Shown here: piece by piece, positions 1-7,964 of the stretch
How positions within the stretch are numbered: position 1 is the stretch's first letter
Layout of the letters: every line of letters begins with the position of its first letter
Assembly (NCBI RefSeq): GCF_011752045.1
Contig: NZ_JAAKXW010000001.1
Coordinates: forward strand, 930,001-994,000
Length of the DNA stretch: 64,000 bases
From: Microbacterium hydrocarbonoxydans
GTDB taxonomy: Bacteria > Actinomycetota > Actinomycetes > Actinomycetales > Microbacteriaceae
Reading direction: 5' to 3'
Program-made: the position numbers and the translations under genes
Notes under the pieces: generated by a model
The model's database searches: none
Told to the model about the DNA's origin: nothing
The model's input: the letters and a program-made list of their open reading frames with translations, nothing else

Positions 1-96
1 CGCGACGTCGACGACCCGGTACTCCAGCCCGTCATCGGCGAGTCTCGTCGCGGAGGTCGGGTCGGCGGAGACATCCCTGGCATCGATGAAGGTCAT
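1..96 (-). CDS. Partial unknown protein (N-terminus only)
   Basis: The reading frame opens with ATG at 96 on the minus strand and runs off the left edge, giving only 32 residues that begin MTFIDARDVSADP. It lies 58 bases downstream of the anti-sigma gene on the same strand and could be read through from it. The fragment is too short to assign a family. An acetyltransferase of the GNAT type is one possibility, but nothing here shows it. Confidence 0.5.
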   Translation of the reverse strand, partial: MTFIDARDVSADPTSATRLADDGLEYRVVDVA

Positions 97-154
97 GCCC
101 CCACCCTAATCAGACGGCGGACGTCCCCGTGGCGCGAGCGCCCCCGCGATGTGC

Positions 155-400
155 TCAGTGCTGGGCGGCCTGCACCTGGCGCAGGCGCGCGAACACCTGG
201 TCGCGGAGCTCCTCCGGAGCCGTCTCCTTGCAGGCACGCGCGACGACCTCGGTGAGGGTCTTCGCCACGAGCGCCTCGTCACGGCACGACGGGCAGTTCT
301 CCAGATGCTCGCGGATCTCGGTGTGCTCGGTCTTGCAGACCTCGTTGCGGAGGTATTCCTCCAGATCCTGACGGGCCTTGGCGCAGCCGCAGTCGCTCAT
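155..400 (-). CDS. rsrA: Zinc-binding anti-sigma factor, RsrA/RshA type
   Basis: A small (81 aa) cytoplasmic redox-sensing anti-sigma factor that should hold the adjacent ECF sigma factor inactive until its thiols are oxidised. The ZAS signature H-x3-C-x2-C is visible at H32, C36 and C39, with further cysteines at C4, C6, C22 and C58, as in the mycothiol-system anti-sigma-R family. Its ATG overlaps the sigma factor stop codon by four bases (ATGA), so the pair is translationally coupled. That coupling is the usual arrangement for sigR-rsrA. Family assignment is from motif and context; partner specificity is inferred. Confidence 0.9.
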   Translation of the reverse strand: MSDCGCAKARQDLEEYLRNEVCKTEHTEIREHLENCPSCRDEALVAKTLTEVVARACKETAPEELRDQVFARLRQVQAAQH

Positions 401-1059
401 TTCCTGCTCCCTGGTTCTGCCGCGGCGATGCCCCGCTCGGCGGCGTAGTCTGCCAACAGCTCCCGCAGCATCCGCCTGCCACGGTGCAGGCGGCTCATCA
501 CGGTGCCGATGGGCGTCTTCATGATGTCGGCGATCTCCTGGTAGGCGAATCCCTCGACGTCGGCGAGGTACACCGCCAGGCGGAAGTCCTCCGGAACGGC
601 CTGCAGGGCGTCCTTCACGACGGATGCCGGCATCCGATCGATCGCCTCCGCCTCGGCCGAGCGGCTGTGCGAGGCCGTGGTCGACTCCGCGCCGCCCAGC
701 TGCCAGTCCTCGAGCTCGTCGATCGTGCCCTGGAAGGGCTCGCGCTGCTTCTTGCGATAGATGTTGATGTAGGTGTTGGTGAGGATCCGGTAGAGCCACG
801 CCTTGAGGTTCGTGCCCTGCGAGAACGTCGCCCAGGAGCCGTACGCCTTCACGAACGTCTCCTGCACGAGGTCCGCGGCGTCGGCAGGGTTGCGGGTCAT
901 GCGCATGGCGGCGGCGTAGAGCTGATCCATGAACGGGATCGCCTGCTCCTCGAACTCGCGTCGAGGGTCGCTGACCGTGTCTGCGGTTACGGTGTCATCC
1001 ATCACCGGCCAGTCTAGGCCGCTGAGGTCCACAGCCTCGCGTTCCAGCGTGGCGAGCAT
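397..1059 (-). CDS. sigR: ECF RNA polymerase sigma factor SigR/SigH
   Basis: A 220 aa ECF sigma factor for the thiol-oxidative stress response. Region 2 (about residues 43-107) contains [13 protein letters not shown] and the -10 recognition helix through [16 protein letters not shown]. Region 4 (about 150-205) has an HTH with [17 protein letters not shown]. The ATG at 1059 is preceded by GAGGAGAGAGC, a good ribosome binding site; an internal ATG at residue 20 is the alternative. It is coupled to rsrA. A perfect GGAAT-N18-GTT promoter lies upstream at 1126-1151, so autoregulation is expected. Homologues are SigR of Streptomyces and SigH of mycobacteria. Confidence 0.93.
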   Translation of the reverse strand: MLATLEREAVDLSGLDWPVMDDTVTADTVSDPRREFEEQAIPFMDQLYAAAMRMTRNPADAADLVQETFVKAYGSWATFSQGTNLKAWLYRILTNTYINIYRKKQREPFQGTIDELEDWQLGGAESTTASHSRSAEAEAIDRMPASVVKDALQAVPEDFRLAVYLADVEGFAYQEIADIMKTPIGTVMSRLHRGRRMLRELLADYAAERGIAAAEPGSRK

Positions 1060-1125
1060 GCTCTCTCCTCGGGGGTGCGGCCGCGCCTTTTCGGTCGGCG
1101 GACCGCTCGTCTTTACTAAGGTGGA

Positions 1126-1151
1126 AACCGATGAGCGTCAACAGGTATTCC
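1126..1151 (-). promoter_or_regulatory. Candidate SigR-dependent autoregulatory promoter
   Basis: Read on the minus strand this is GGAAT, exactly 18 bases, then GTT, matching the SigR/SigH consensus. GGAAT lies at 1151-1147 and GTT at 1128-1126. It points into sigR-rsrA and spans the aroA start codon on the other strand. Confidence 0.7.
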
Positions 1152-2456
1152 CCCTCCCCTGTCCAGGGCGCCTACACCGCGCCCACCGCCTCCGGGGCCG
1201 TGCACGCCACCGTCACGATCCCCGGCTCCAAGTCGCTGACGAATCGCGAGCTCATCATCGCCGCGATCGCCGACGGCCCCGGCCGGCTGATCGCCCCGCT
1301 GCACTCCGACGATTCCCGCCGCATGGTCGACGCCCTGCGCGCCCTCGGCGTCGGCATCGAGGAGGTCGACGGCGACGGCGAGTTCGGCCCCGACCTCGTG
1401 GTGACGCCGGCGAAGCTCCTCGGCGGCACCACGGTCGACTGCGGTCAGGCCGGCACCGTGATGCGGTTCATCGCCCCGCTCGCCGGACTCTCGCAGCACG
1501 ACGTGCACCTGACCGCGCACGAGACGGCGCTGCACCGACCCATGGGCGGGCTGATCAGCGCGCTGCGTGATCTCGGCGTCGACATCGACGACGAGGGCAC
1601 CTGGGCTCTGCCGTTCACGATCCGCGGCCACGGCCGCATCCGCGGGGGCCGGATCGAGATCGACGCCTCCGCCTCCAGCCAGTTCGTCTCCGGACTCCTG
1701 CTGGCCGCCCCGCGCTTCGACGTCGGCCTGCACCTCGTGCACACGGGCACGCACCTGCCGAGCCTGCCGCACATCGACATGACCATCGAGGCGCTCAGCC
1801 GCCGCGGCATCCGCATCGAGCGCCCCGGCGTCGGCGAGTGGCTCGTCGAGGCGGGCGTGCCGCGCGCCAAGGAGATCGCGATCGAACCCGACCTCTCCAA
1901 CGCCGCGCCGTTCCTCGCCGCCGCGCTGGTCACCGGAGGCTCCGTGTCCGTCACCGGGTGGCCGGTGCACTCCACTCAGCCCGGCCACCTGCTGCCGGAG
2001 ATCCTCCAGGCGATGGGCGCGCACGTCGGCCGCCACAGCGGCACCCTCACGGTGCGCGCCGGCGCAGGCATCCGCGGTCTCGACCTCGATCTGTCGGCCG
2101 CGAGCGAGCTCACGCCGACCCTGGTCGGCCTCGCCGCGTTCGCCGAGTCGCCGACCACGATCCGGGGCATCGGGCACATCCGCCTGCACGAGACCGACCG
2201 GATCGCGGCCCTCGTCGGCAACATCCGCGCGCTCGGCGGCGAGGCCGAGGAGCTCTCCGACGGACTGCGCATCATCCCGCGCCCGCTCACCGGCGGATCC
2301 TGGGCCGCGCACCACGACCACCGCATGGCGACCACGGGTGCGCTGATCGGCCTCCGGGTACCGGGCGTCGAGATCGACGACATCGGCACCACAGCCAAGA
2401 CGCTGCCCGAGTTCACCCTCCTCTGGGAGCGGATGCTGCGGGGCGACTCCGCGTGA
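1131..2456 (+). CDS. aroA: 3-phosphoshikimate 1-carboxyvinyltransferase (EPSP synthase)
   Basis: Joins phosphoenolpyruvate to shikimate-3-phosphate in the sixth step of the shikimate pathway, in the cytoplasm. The 441 aa protein has the family signatures PGSKSLTNR (residues 31-39), [11 protein letters not shown] (about 103-112), [10 protein letters not shown], and [10 protein letters not shown] near the end. In the PEP-binding loop the common GNAGT is GQAGT. The ATG at 1131 has AAGGTGG nine bases upstream. It is divergent from sigR, whose promoter overlaps this start. It is coupled by a GTGA overlap to rsgA, as in other actinobacteria. Confidence 0.96.
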   Translation: MSVNRYSPSPVQGAYTAPTASGAVHATVTIPGSKSLTNRELIIAAIADGPGRLIAPLHSDDSRRMVDALRALGVGIEEVDGDGEFGPDLVVTPAKLLGGTTVDCGQAGTVMRFIAPLAGLSQHDVHLTAHETALHRPMGGLISALRDLGVDIDDEGTWALPFTIRGHGRIRGGRIEIDASASSQFVSGLLLAAPRFDVGLHLVHTGTHLPSLPHIDMTIEALSRRGIRIERPGVGEWLVEAGVPRAKEIAIEPDLSNAAPFLAAALVTGGSVSVTGWPVHSTQPGHLLPEILQAMGAHVGRHSGTLTVRAGAGIRGLDLDLSAASELTPTLVGLAAFAESPTTIRGIGHIRLHETDRIAALVGNIRALGGEAEELSDGLRIIPRPLTGGSWAAHHDHRMATTGALIGLRVPGVEIDDIGTTAKTLPEFTLLWERMLRGDSA

Positions 2457-3526
2457 GCTGGCTCGGCGGCGACGACGACCTCGACGACGACTTCGAGGAG
2501 TACGACGAGAGCAGCATCCGCAGCCGGCCGAACCCCAAGGCGAACCGACCGCGGACCAAGCGCCGCCCCGCCCACGAGGACGCGCAGATCGGCCGCGTCC
2601 TCGGCGTCGACCGCGGGCGCTATTCCGTGCTTCTCGGAGAGGACACCGCAGAAGAGCGCACCATCACCGCCACCAGGGCCCGCGAACTGCGCCGGATGCC
2701 GATCGTCACCGGCGACCAGGCACGCGTCGTCGGGGACACGTCTGGCACCGAGGGGACCCTCGCCCGGATCGTCGGCATCGTGGAGCGCACCTCCCTGCTG
2801 CGCCGCAGCGCGGACGACACCGACCAGGTCGAGAGGGTCATCGTCGCCAACGCCGATCAGATGCTGATCGTCGTGGCGGCCGCCGACCCCGAGCCGCGGG
2901 CCCGCCTGGTCGACCGCTATCTCGTCGCGGCGCTGGACGCCGGCATCCGCCCGCTCCTCGTCGTGACCAAGACCGACCTCGCCGACCCGGCCCCGTTCCT
3001 CTCCCACTTCGACGGCCTCGAAGAGCTCCGGGTGTTCAAGAGCGCCCGGGAGGTGATGCCGGTCGACGAGATCGGCGCGGCGCTCATCGGGCACTCCACC
3101 GTGTTCGTGGGGCACTCCGGCGTGGGCAAGTCGACCCTCGTCAACGCACTCGTCCCCTCCGCAGGGCGCGCCACCGGTCACGTGAACCAGGTGACCGGCC
3201 GCGGACGCCACACGTCCTCGTCGACGGTGTCGCTGCGCTACCAGGGTGCCGAGGGCACCGGATGGGTCATCGACACCCCGGGAGTGCGCTCCTTCGGGCT
3301 CGGGCACGTCGACCCGGCGAACATCCTCGCCGCCTTCACCGAGCTCGCGGAGATCGCCGAGAACTGCCCTCGCGGCTGCACGCACCTCGCGGACGCTCCG
3401 GACTGCGCCCTCATCGAGGCGGCGGTGGACGGAGAGCTCGGAGAGACGGGCCGCGCACGGCTGGACTCCCTGCAGCGCCTGCTGCAGACCTTCGCGGACA
3501 AGGCCGAGCAGACCCCGGGCCGGTAG
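2453..3526 (+). CDS. rsgA: Small-ribosomal-subunit biogenesis GTPase RsgA
   Basis: Circularly permuted GTPase that checks late 30S maturation (357 aa). An N-terminal acidic/basic tail is followed by an OB fold (about 45-110). The permuted G motifs follow in the order G4 TKTD (172-175), G1 GHSGVGKST (220-228) and G3 DTPG (274-277). The C-terminal zinc site has C305, C309, H311 and C318. The GTG start at 2453 overlaps the aroA stop (GTGA). The stop codon TAG at 3524-3526 doubles as the first half of a -10-like hexamer for the next gene. Confidence 0.95.
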   Translation: MSWLGGDDDLDDDFEEYDESSIRSRPNPKANRPRTKRRPAHEDAQIGRVLGVDRGRYSVLLGEDTAEERTITATRARELRRMPIVTGDQARVVGDTSGTEGTLARIVGIVERTSLLRRSADDTDQVERVIVANADQMLIVVAAADPEPRARLVDRYLVAALDAGIRPLLVVTKTDLADPAPFLSHFDGLEELRVFKSAREVMPVDEIGAALIGHSTVFVGHSGVGKSTLVNALVPSAGRATGHVNQVTGRGRHTSSSTVSLRYQGAEGTGWVIDTPGVRSFGLGHVDPANILAAFTELAEIAENCPRGCTHLADAPDCALIEAAVDGELGETGRARLDSLQRLLQTFADKAEQTPGR

Positions 3527-3529
3527 GCT
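3524..3529 (+). promoter_or_regulatory. Leaderless -10 element for bcp, embedded in the rsgA stop codon
   Basis: TAGGCT ends six bases before the GTG at 3536, and its TAG is the rsgA stop. No Shine-Dalgarno sequence precedes bcp. Confidence 0.55.
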
Positions 3530-3535
3530 TGCCGG

Positions 3536-4009
3536 GTGACTGAGCGCCTCGAAACCGGAACCGCAGCCCCCGACTTCTCCCTCCTCGACCAGGACGGCCG
3601 CGCCGTCCGCCTCGCCGACCTCCGCGGGCAGAAGACGGTCCTCTACTTCTATCCGGCCGCGATGACCCCCGGGTGCACGACGCAGGCGTGCGACTTCCGC
3701 GACAGCATCTCCTCCCTGCAGGGCGCCGGGTACCGCGTCGTCGGCATCTCCCGTGACACCCCCGAGAAGCTGGCCGAGTTCCGCGCGCGCGACGGGCTCA
3801 CCTTCACCCTGCTCAGCGACCCCGACCACGCGGTGCACGCCGCCTACGGCGCGTGGGGAGAGAAGATGAACTACGGCAAGGTCATCGAGGGAGTCATCCG
3901 CTCGACCTTCGTGCTCGACGAGGACGGCGTCATCACCCTGGCGCTGTACAACGTGAAGGCCACCGGGCACGTCGCACGCCTGCGCAGGCTGCTCGGCATC
4001 GACGCCTGA
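3536..4009 (+). CDS. bcp: Thioredoxin-dependent peroxiredoxin (Bcp/PrxQ type)
   Basis: Reduces hydrogen peroxide and organic peroxides with thioredoxin as donor. The 157 aa protein has the thioredoxin-fold peroxiredoxin core and the motif MTPGCTTQACDFRD. This gives peroxidatic C47 and resolving C52, the one-helix atypical two-cysteine arrangement of Bcp. The start is GTG at 3536, nine bases after the rsgA stop. There is no ribosome binding site, but TAGGCT lies six bases upstream, consistent with a leaderless transcript. Its place near sigR-rsrA fits an oxidative-stress role, though no SigR motif was seen here. Confidence 0.93.
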   Translation: MTERLETGTAAPDFSLLDQDGRAVRLADLRGQKTVLYFYPAAMTPGCTTQACDFRDSISSLQGAGYRVVGISRDTPEKLAEFRARDGLTFTLLSDPDHAVHAAYGAWGEKMNYGKVIEGVIRSTFVLDEDGVITLALYNVKATGHVARLRRLLGIDA

Positions 4010-4030
4010 CGCCCGCCGCCCCGCTCCGCG

Positions 4031-4414
4031 TCAGTCTGCGCGGGGGGCCGCCTCGGCGCGCGCGCTGGCGATCAGCAGCCCGAATGCCACCAGCCCCGGC
4101 AGGCCCACCGCGACGACGAACACCCACGGCACGGGCTGCAGCGTGAGCGCGGCGAGGGCCAGGGCCACGGCGAGCACCTGGAACACCACTCCGCCGGAGC
4201 GCGCCCAGGAGCGGCCGGCGCGCGTCCCGAACGCGAACGCCGCGAGCGCCACGGCGCCCAGCAGGGTGAGCACGATCAGCGCCAGCGCGGTGGGCAGGGA
4301 TGCCGCGTCGCCGGCGCCGAGTCCGACGAGCTCGATCAGCGCGAAGACGGCCAGCGCCACCGCCTCTGCGGCGAGGACGGCCGCCGCGGCCAGGGCGAGT
4401 CGGGGTGCGCGCAC
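4031..4414 (-). CDS. Small four-helix integral membrane protein
   Basis: A 127 aa protein of four predicted membrane segments: an N-terminal LALAAAAVLAAEAVAL stretch, then LPTALALIVLTLLGAVALAAF, a segment from about VVFQVLAVALALAAL, and a last one around WVFVVAVGLPGLVAF. I chose GTG at 4414 because AGGAGA precedes it at the right spacing. An in-frame ATG at 4471 would add 19 polar residues and has no ribosome binding site. Function is unknown. It converges on bcp and is divergent from whiB1, a place where actinobacteria often carry an uncharacterised membrane protein. Confidence 0.7.
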   Translation of the reverse strand: MRAPRLALAAAAVLAAEAVALAVFALIELVGLGAGDAASLPTALALIVLTLLGAVALAAFAFGTRAGRSWARSGGVVFQVLAVALALAALTLQPVPWVFVVAVGLPGLVAFGLLIASARAEAAPRAD

Positions 4415-4452
4415 GATGTCTCCTGAGAATCGGATGAGAGGCACGGAAACCC

Positions 4453-4481
4453 TTGATTTCGTAACCTGCATGTAACAGAAT
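4453..4481 (+). promoter_or_regulatory. Possible vegetative promoter for whiB1
   Basis: TTGATT, 17 bases, CAGAAT on the plus strand. The -35 is good and the -10 weak. It would give a leader of about 160 bases before the whiB1 ATG. Confidence 0.3.
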
Positions 4482-4647
4482 AGACAAAGTCATGTGCTCC
4501 CACAGCGGCGTGGGGCGGGCATCGCGCTCGCATCACAAACAGCGGACACCCGTCCGCACCTGAACAGGGTAGCTGAACCCCGATCTGCCGCCCGAATCCG
4601 AGTCGTCGCGCTGCGACATCTCTTGAAATCCACACCGAGGAGCCCCC

Positions 4648-4896
4648 ATGGACTGGCGCGACAAGGCCGCCTGCCTGACCGTCGACCCCGAGCTGTTCTT
4701 CCCCGTCGGGAACACCGGCCCCGCCGTCGATCAGATCGAGAAGGCGAAGACCGTCTGCGCCACCTGCACGGTGACCGAGATCTGCCTGCAGTACGCCCTG
4801 GAGACCAGCCAGGACTCGGGTGTCTGGGGCGGTCTCTCCGAGGACGAGCGCCGCGCCCTCAAGCGCCGCGCCGCGCGCGCCCGCCGCGCTTCCTGA
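4648..4896 (+). CDS. whiB1: WhiB-family iron-sulfur transcription factor WhiB1
   Basis: An 82 aa [4Fe-4S] transcriptional regulator of the Wbl family. The four cluster cysteines are C9, C37, C40 and C46, and the GVWGGLSEDERR turn and basic tail KRRAARARR are intact. The MDWRDKAACL start and the PELFFPVGNTGPA segment are those of WhiB1, the essential nitric-oxide-responsive member. GAGGAGCCCCC precedes the ATG. It is followed by a strong hairpin at 4907-4940 shared with the convergent kinase gene. The same whiB1/pdtaS pair occurs in mycobacteria. Confidence 0.95.
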   Translation: MDWRDKAACLTVDPELFFPVGNTGPAVDQIEKAKTVCATCTVTEICLQYALETSQDSGVWGGLSEDERRALKRRAARARRAS

Positions 4897-4906
4897 GCGA
4901 CGAGAG

Positions 4907-4940
4907 AGCGGCCCCCGAGACGACGTCTCGGGGGCCGCTT
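4907..4940. terminator. Bidirectional terminator between whiB1 and the pdtaS-like gene
   Basis: Perfect 15-base inverted repeat (4907-4921 with 4925-4939) around a three-base loop, flanked by short T/A runs, between two convergent genes. Confidence 0.85.
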
Positions 4941-4950
4941 CCGTGTCCGG

Positions 4951-6435
4951 CTACTTCTTCAGCCAGCGCAGCGGGATGTCGATGACCACTTCCGTCCCCT
5001 CGCCCTCGCTGCCGCGCCACTCGATGGTGCCGCCGAGCTCGCCCTGGATCAGCGTGCGGATGATCTGCGTGCCCAGGCCCTGGCCGATGCGGCCCTCGGG
5101 GAGGCCGAGACCCGTGTCGTGGACCGTGACGCGCAGGTTCTCCTCGGTGCGCGCCGCATCGATGGTGACCAGGCCCTCCTGCCCGGCGAGCCCGTGCTCC
5201 ACCGCGTTGGTGACGACCTCGGTGAGCGCCAGCGCCAGCGGCGTCGCGTATTCGCTGGGCAGCACGCCGAAGCGGCCGGTGGACTGCGTCTTGGCGCGGG
5301 TGTTCGGGGCAGAGGCCACCTCGGCGACGAGTTTGAGGACGCGGTGGAACACCTCGTCGAAGTCGACCTTCTGCGTGAGGCCCTGCGCGAGCGTGTCGTG
5401 CACGACCGCGATCGAGTCGACCCGGCGCATGGCCTGGGTGAGGGCGTCGCGCGCCTCGTCGGAGTGGGTGCGGCGGGCCTGGATGCGCAGGAGCGATGCC
5501 ACCGTCTGCAGGTTGTTCTTCACCCGGTGGTGGATCTCGCGGATCGTGGCGTCCTTGGTGATGAGCTCCTGCTCCTGGTGGCGCAGCTCCGACACGTCAC
5601 GGCAGAGCACGATCGCGCCGATGCGGGTGCCGTGGTCCTTCAGCGGGATCGCCCGCAGCGACACCGTGACTCCGCGCGCCTCGATGTCCGTGCGCCAGGG
5701 GGCGCGTCCCGTGACGACGACCGGCAGCGACTCGTCGACCTGGCGCGACGGCGGGACGAGACGGGTGGTCACCTCGGCGAGGGACTCCCCCTCGAGCTCG
5801 TCCTCGAAGCCCATGCGGTTGAAGGCCGACAGCGCGTTCGGGCTCGCGAAGGTGGTGATGCCGTCGACGTCGATCCGGATGAGGCCGTCGGAGGCGCGCG
5901 GCGCGCCTCGCCGCGGTGAGGTCGGAGCCGCCAGGTCGGGGAAGCTGCCCTCTGCGATCATCCGGAACAGGTCGTTCGCGCACTCGTCGAAGGTGATCTG
6001 CTGGCGTGAGGGCGTGCGCGCCTCCCCGAGGTTCGTGTGCCGCGTGACGACCCCGATCACGGACGGCCGCTGTTCGCTCGTGCGGCGATCGTTCACGATC
6101 GGCACGGCGCGCACCCGCGTCGGCGTCTCCTCGAACCAGTCCGGCGAGGAGGAGTCGACGATCTCACCCGACTCGAAGGCGCCCTGCACCTGTGTGCGCC
6201 ACTGGGGCCGTACCCGCTCGCCGACGATGTCTCGATAGAAGAGCGTCGCTGCCCCGCTGGGCCGGGCGTGGGTCACGGCGATGAAGGAGCCGTCATCGGT
6301 CTGGATCCAGACGACGATGTCCGCGGAGGCGAGATCGGCGAGGAGCTGGCCGTCTCCGGCGAGACGATGGAGCCATTCGACGTCACTGTCGGTCAGGCGG
6401 CCCTGGGCATGGGCGAGATCACTGAGGGTTGACAC
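4951..6435 (-). CDS. pdtaS: PdtaS-type cytoplasmic sensor histidine kinase
   Basis: A soluble 494 aa kinase. It has an N-terminal GAF-like domain (about 20-160), a PAS domain (about 185-285), then a HisKA_2 box IREIHHRVKNNLQTV with phospho-acceptor H302 or H303. A HATPase domain follows, with N-box TEVVTNAVEHGL and G boxes DTGLGLP and GQGLGTQI. In mycobacteria PdtaS phosphorylates the RNA-binding antiterminator PdtaR, which is not in this window. The GTG start at 6435 lacks a ribosome binding site but has TAGGCT six bases upstream. It is convergent with whiB1, as in M. tuberculosis. Confidence 0.9.
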   Translation of the reverse strand: MSTLSDLAHAQGRLTDSDVEWLHRLAGDGQLLADLASADIVVWIQTDDGSFIAVTHARPSGAATLFYRDIVGERVRPQWRTQVQGAFESGEIVDSSSPDWFEETPTRVRAVPIVNDRRTSEQRPSVIGVVTRHTNLGEARTPSRQQITFDECANDLFRMIAEGSFPDLAAPTSPRRGAPRASDGLIRIDVDGITTFASPNALSAFNRMGFEDELEGESLAEVTTRLVPPSRQVDESLPVVVTGRAPWRTDIEARGVTVSLRAIPLKDHGTRIGAIVLCRDVSELRHQEQELITKDATIREIHHRVKNNLQTVASLLRIQARRTHSDEARDALTQAMRRVDSIAVVHDTLAQGLTQKVDFDEVFHRVLKLVAEVASAPNTRAKTQSTGRFGVLPSEYATPLALALTEVVTNAVEHGLAGQEGLVTIDAARTEENLRVTVHDTGLGLPEGRIGQGLGTQIIRTLIQGELGGTIEWRGSEGEGTEVVIDIPLRWLKK

Positions 6436-6441
6436 TCCCCC

Positions 6442-6447
6442 AGCCTA
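6442..6447 (-). promoter_or_regulatory. Leaderless -10 element for the pdtaS-like gene
   Basis: TAGGCT on the minus strand, six bases before the GTG at 6435. No Shine-Dalgarno sequence is present. Confidence 0.5.
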
Positions 6448-6475
6448 CTGGGGCGGAGATGCCGGGCCCGCGAGG

Positions 6476-6862
6476 CTACAGCACCGCGAGCGACGAGGCG
6501 CGCCAGCGCCGGTCCAGGCCCTCCAGGCGGATCGCGACGGCGCGCGTGCGACCGGGGCCCGCGACAACGACGACGGCCTCGACGACGCCGTCGACGGGCT
6601 CCGAGACCCGGATCGAGCGGATCTCGAACGTCGGGCGCGCCGGCGGGACACCCCTGGCGCTGCGAGCCCGTGCGGAGAGATTCGCCCTGGTCACGAGGTT
6701 GCGGTATGCGTCCTCGCTGAACCAGCGGGCCAGCTGGTCGACCTCCCGCACGCCGGCGAGCACTTCGAGGACGCCCTGCGTGAGGCTGCGCAGCAGCGGG
6801 GCCGGGTCCGGAAGCTCTGCCCGGGGCGTCGGCTGCGGTGCGAAGTACTCGTGAAGCGTCAT
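6476..6862 (-). CDS. Rv3235-family conserved protein
   Basis: A 128 aa protein with the actinobacterial Rv3235-type layout. A short Pro-rich N-terminus (MTLHEYFAPQPTPRAELP) is followed by a helical part around LARWFSEDAYRNLVTRA and a beta-rich C-terminus ending in the RWRASSLAVL motif typical of the family. Function is unknown. The ATG at 6862 is preceded by GGAG about ten bases upstream. It sits between the PdtaS-type kinase and the genes leading to secA, its usual neighbourhood. No signal peptide or membrane segment is visible. Confidence 0.75.
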   Translation of the reverse strand: MTLHEYFAPQPTPRAELPDPAPLLRSLTQGVLEVLAGVREVDQLARWFSEDAYRNLVTRANLSARARSARGVPPARPTFEIRSIRVSEPVDGVVEAVVVVAGPGRTRAVAIRLEGLDRRWRASSLAVL

Positions 6863-6976
6863 CTGCGGCACTCTCCATCGGTGAAGACTGCGGCCAGTAG
6901 AGCATGGCTCGATCGACGGACGCGGTCCGGATCGGACAATTGTGGATAACTCGTACGCCGCACCCGGCCGGTCGCC

Positions 6977-6982
6977 TACGCT
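6977..6982 (+). promoter_or_regulatory. Leaderless -10 element for the Sm-like hypothetical gene
   Basis: TACGCT, seven bases before the GTG at 6990. This is the basis for choosing that start. Confidence 0.45.
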
Positions 6983-6989
6983 CGGTCGG

Positions 6990-7601
6990 GTGCACTGGGA
7001 TCGACTGTTCGAAGACCTCGAAGGGCAGCTCGCCTCCGAATGGGAGGCCGAGCGCGCCGCTCTGGACGCCGAGTCCGAGCGCCTGCGCATCTCCCGGCTC
7101 GACCTCCGGAGCCGTCTGAGGGTGCTGTGCGCCGGCGGAGCCTCTGCGACGATCGATCTGGCGGGTCCGGGCCGGTTCCGTGCGCGGCTGCAGTCCCTGG
7201 GCGCCGACTGGGTCGCCGTCCTCGGCGCGCCGGACGACGGCGCAGCGGCCGGTCGAGCCGTCCGCCTCCTCCCCCTGCACGCGATCCACGGCATCGCCGT
7301 CGACCACGGCGCGCTGCTGGGCAGCCTCGACGACACCGGGGACGAGCCGCCATCGCTCCGAGAGCGGATGACCCTCGGATTCGTGCTGCGCGACCTCGCC
7401 CGGAGACGGGTGGCCGTCCGGCTGACGACCGTCGACGGCGATGACCTGCACGGCACGATCGACCGTGCCGGCGCCGATCACCTGGACATCGCCCTGCACG
7501 ATCCGGGCGACGCCCGGCGCGCGGACGCCGTGCACGGCTTCCGGATCATCCCCTTCGCCGCCGTCGCGTCGGTACAGGCTTCGGTCGCTCAGCTCCCCTG
7601 A
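6990..7601 (+). CDS. Hypothetical protein, possible Sm-like folds
   Basis: A 203 aa cytoplasmic protein beginning VHWDRLFEDLEGQL. A coiled N-terminus (to about residue 45) is followed by two beta-rich parts. The second (about 145-200) reads VAVRLTTVDGDDLHGTID, then DHLDIALHD and RIIPFAAVASVQ. This strand-turn-strand pattern with a central glycine resembles Sm/Hfq-like barrels, and the first half (RLRVLCAGGASATIDLAG to LLPLHAIHGI) looks like a divergent copy. That is only pattern reading. The GTG start at 6990 has a TACGCT hexamer seven bases upstream and no ribosome binding site. An upstream ATG at 6942 is less likely. It overlaps the next, convergent gene by 13 bases. Confidence 0.6.
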   Translation: MHWDRLFEDLEGQLASEWEAERAALDAESERLRISRLDLRSRLRVLCAGGASATIDLAGPGRFRARLQSLGADWVAVLGAPDDGAAAGRAVRLLPLHAIHGIAVDHGALLGSLDDTGDEPPSLRERMTLGFVLRDLARRRVAVRLTTVDGDDLHGTIDRAGADHLDIALHDPGDARRADAVHGFRIIPFAAVASVQASVAQLP

Positions 7602-7867
7602 GGCCGGGAGGTCCCCCAGACCTCGGGGAAGCTCGCCTCGTTCGACTGCCGCCACAGGGCCATGCGCCTTGCCTCCTCGGACTGCTCGGCGAGGTACTCG
7701 GTGAGACTCGATTCCTCCACCCGCCATCGCGCCGGCGACCCCAGCTGCGATCCGCGGAGCCGGCCCTCGTAGACCAGGGCGATGACCTCGTCCACCTCGA
7801 TGCTGAGCAGCTCGGCGACCTGCGCGGGCGCGAGGAACCGCGGAGCGGATGCGGGCGAATCGGGCAT
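7589..7867 (-). CDS. Small HTH (excisionase/MerR-like) DNA-binding protein
   Basis: A 92 aa protein with an HTH_17-type helix-turn-helix: RFLAPAQVAELLSIEVDEV, then LVYEGRLRGSQLGSPARWRVEESSLTEYL. The turn, the RG..LG wing and the RWRV strand are typical of excisionase-family winged HTH domains. A helical tail of about 30 residues follows. The ATG at 7867 has GGTGGAGAAT upstream. It is not near integrase or phage genes, so a chromosomal regulator is more likely than an excisionase. The similar actinobacterial BldC-like proteins suggest developmental or envelope control, which is inference. Confidence 0.8.
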   Translation of the reverse strand: MPDSPASAPRFLAPAQVAELLSIEVDEVIALVYEGRLRGSQLGSPARWRVEESSLTEYLAEQSEEARRMALWRQSNEASFPEVWGTSRPQGS

Positions 7868-7964
7868 GCGTCCATTCTCCACCGGCGGGACCATCCTGCC
7901 GCTCACGAGTATGACCTGTGGATAACTCGGGAGGCCCCGCCCGGATTTCTGTGACGATGGCGGC

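Noticed and set aside
1976-3970. 664-residue minus-strand frame opposite aroA/rsgA/bcp
   Set aside because: It spans three well-supported genes on the plus strand and its composition (His/Arg/Gly/Ala-rich, no motifs) is that of an antisense shadow.
4457-4471. Upstream ATG at 4471 for the small membrane protein
   Set aside because: No ribosome binding site and it would place 19 polar residues before the first helix; GTG 4414 has AGGAGA at proper spacing.
7589-7867. Reading the small HTH protein as a phage excisionase marking an integrated element
   Set aside because: No integrase, attachment repeats or phage genes are nearby and base composition is uniform; a chromosomal regulator is more likely.
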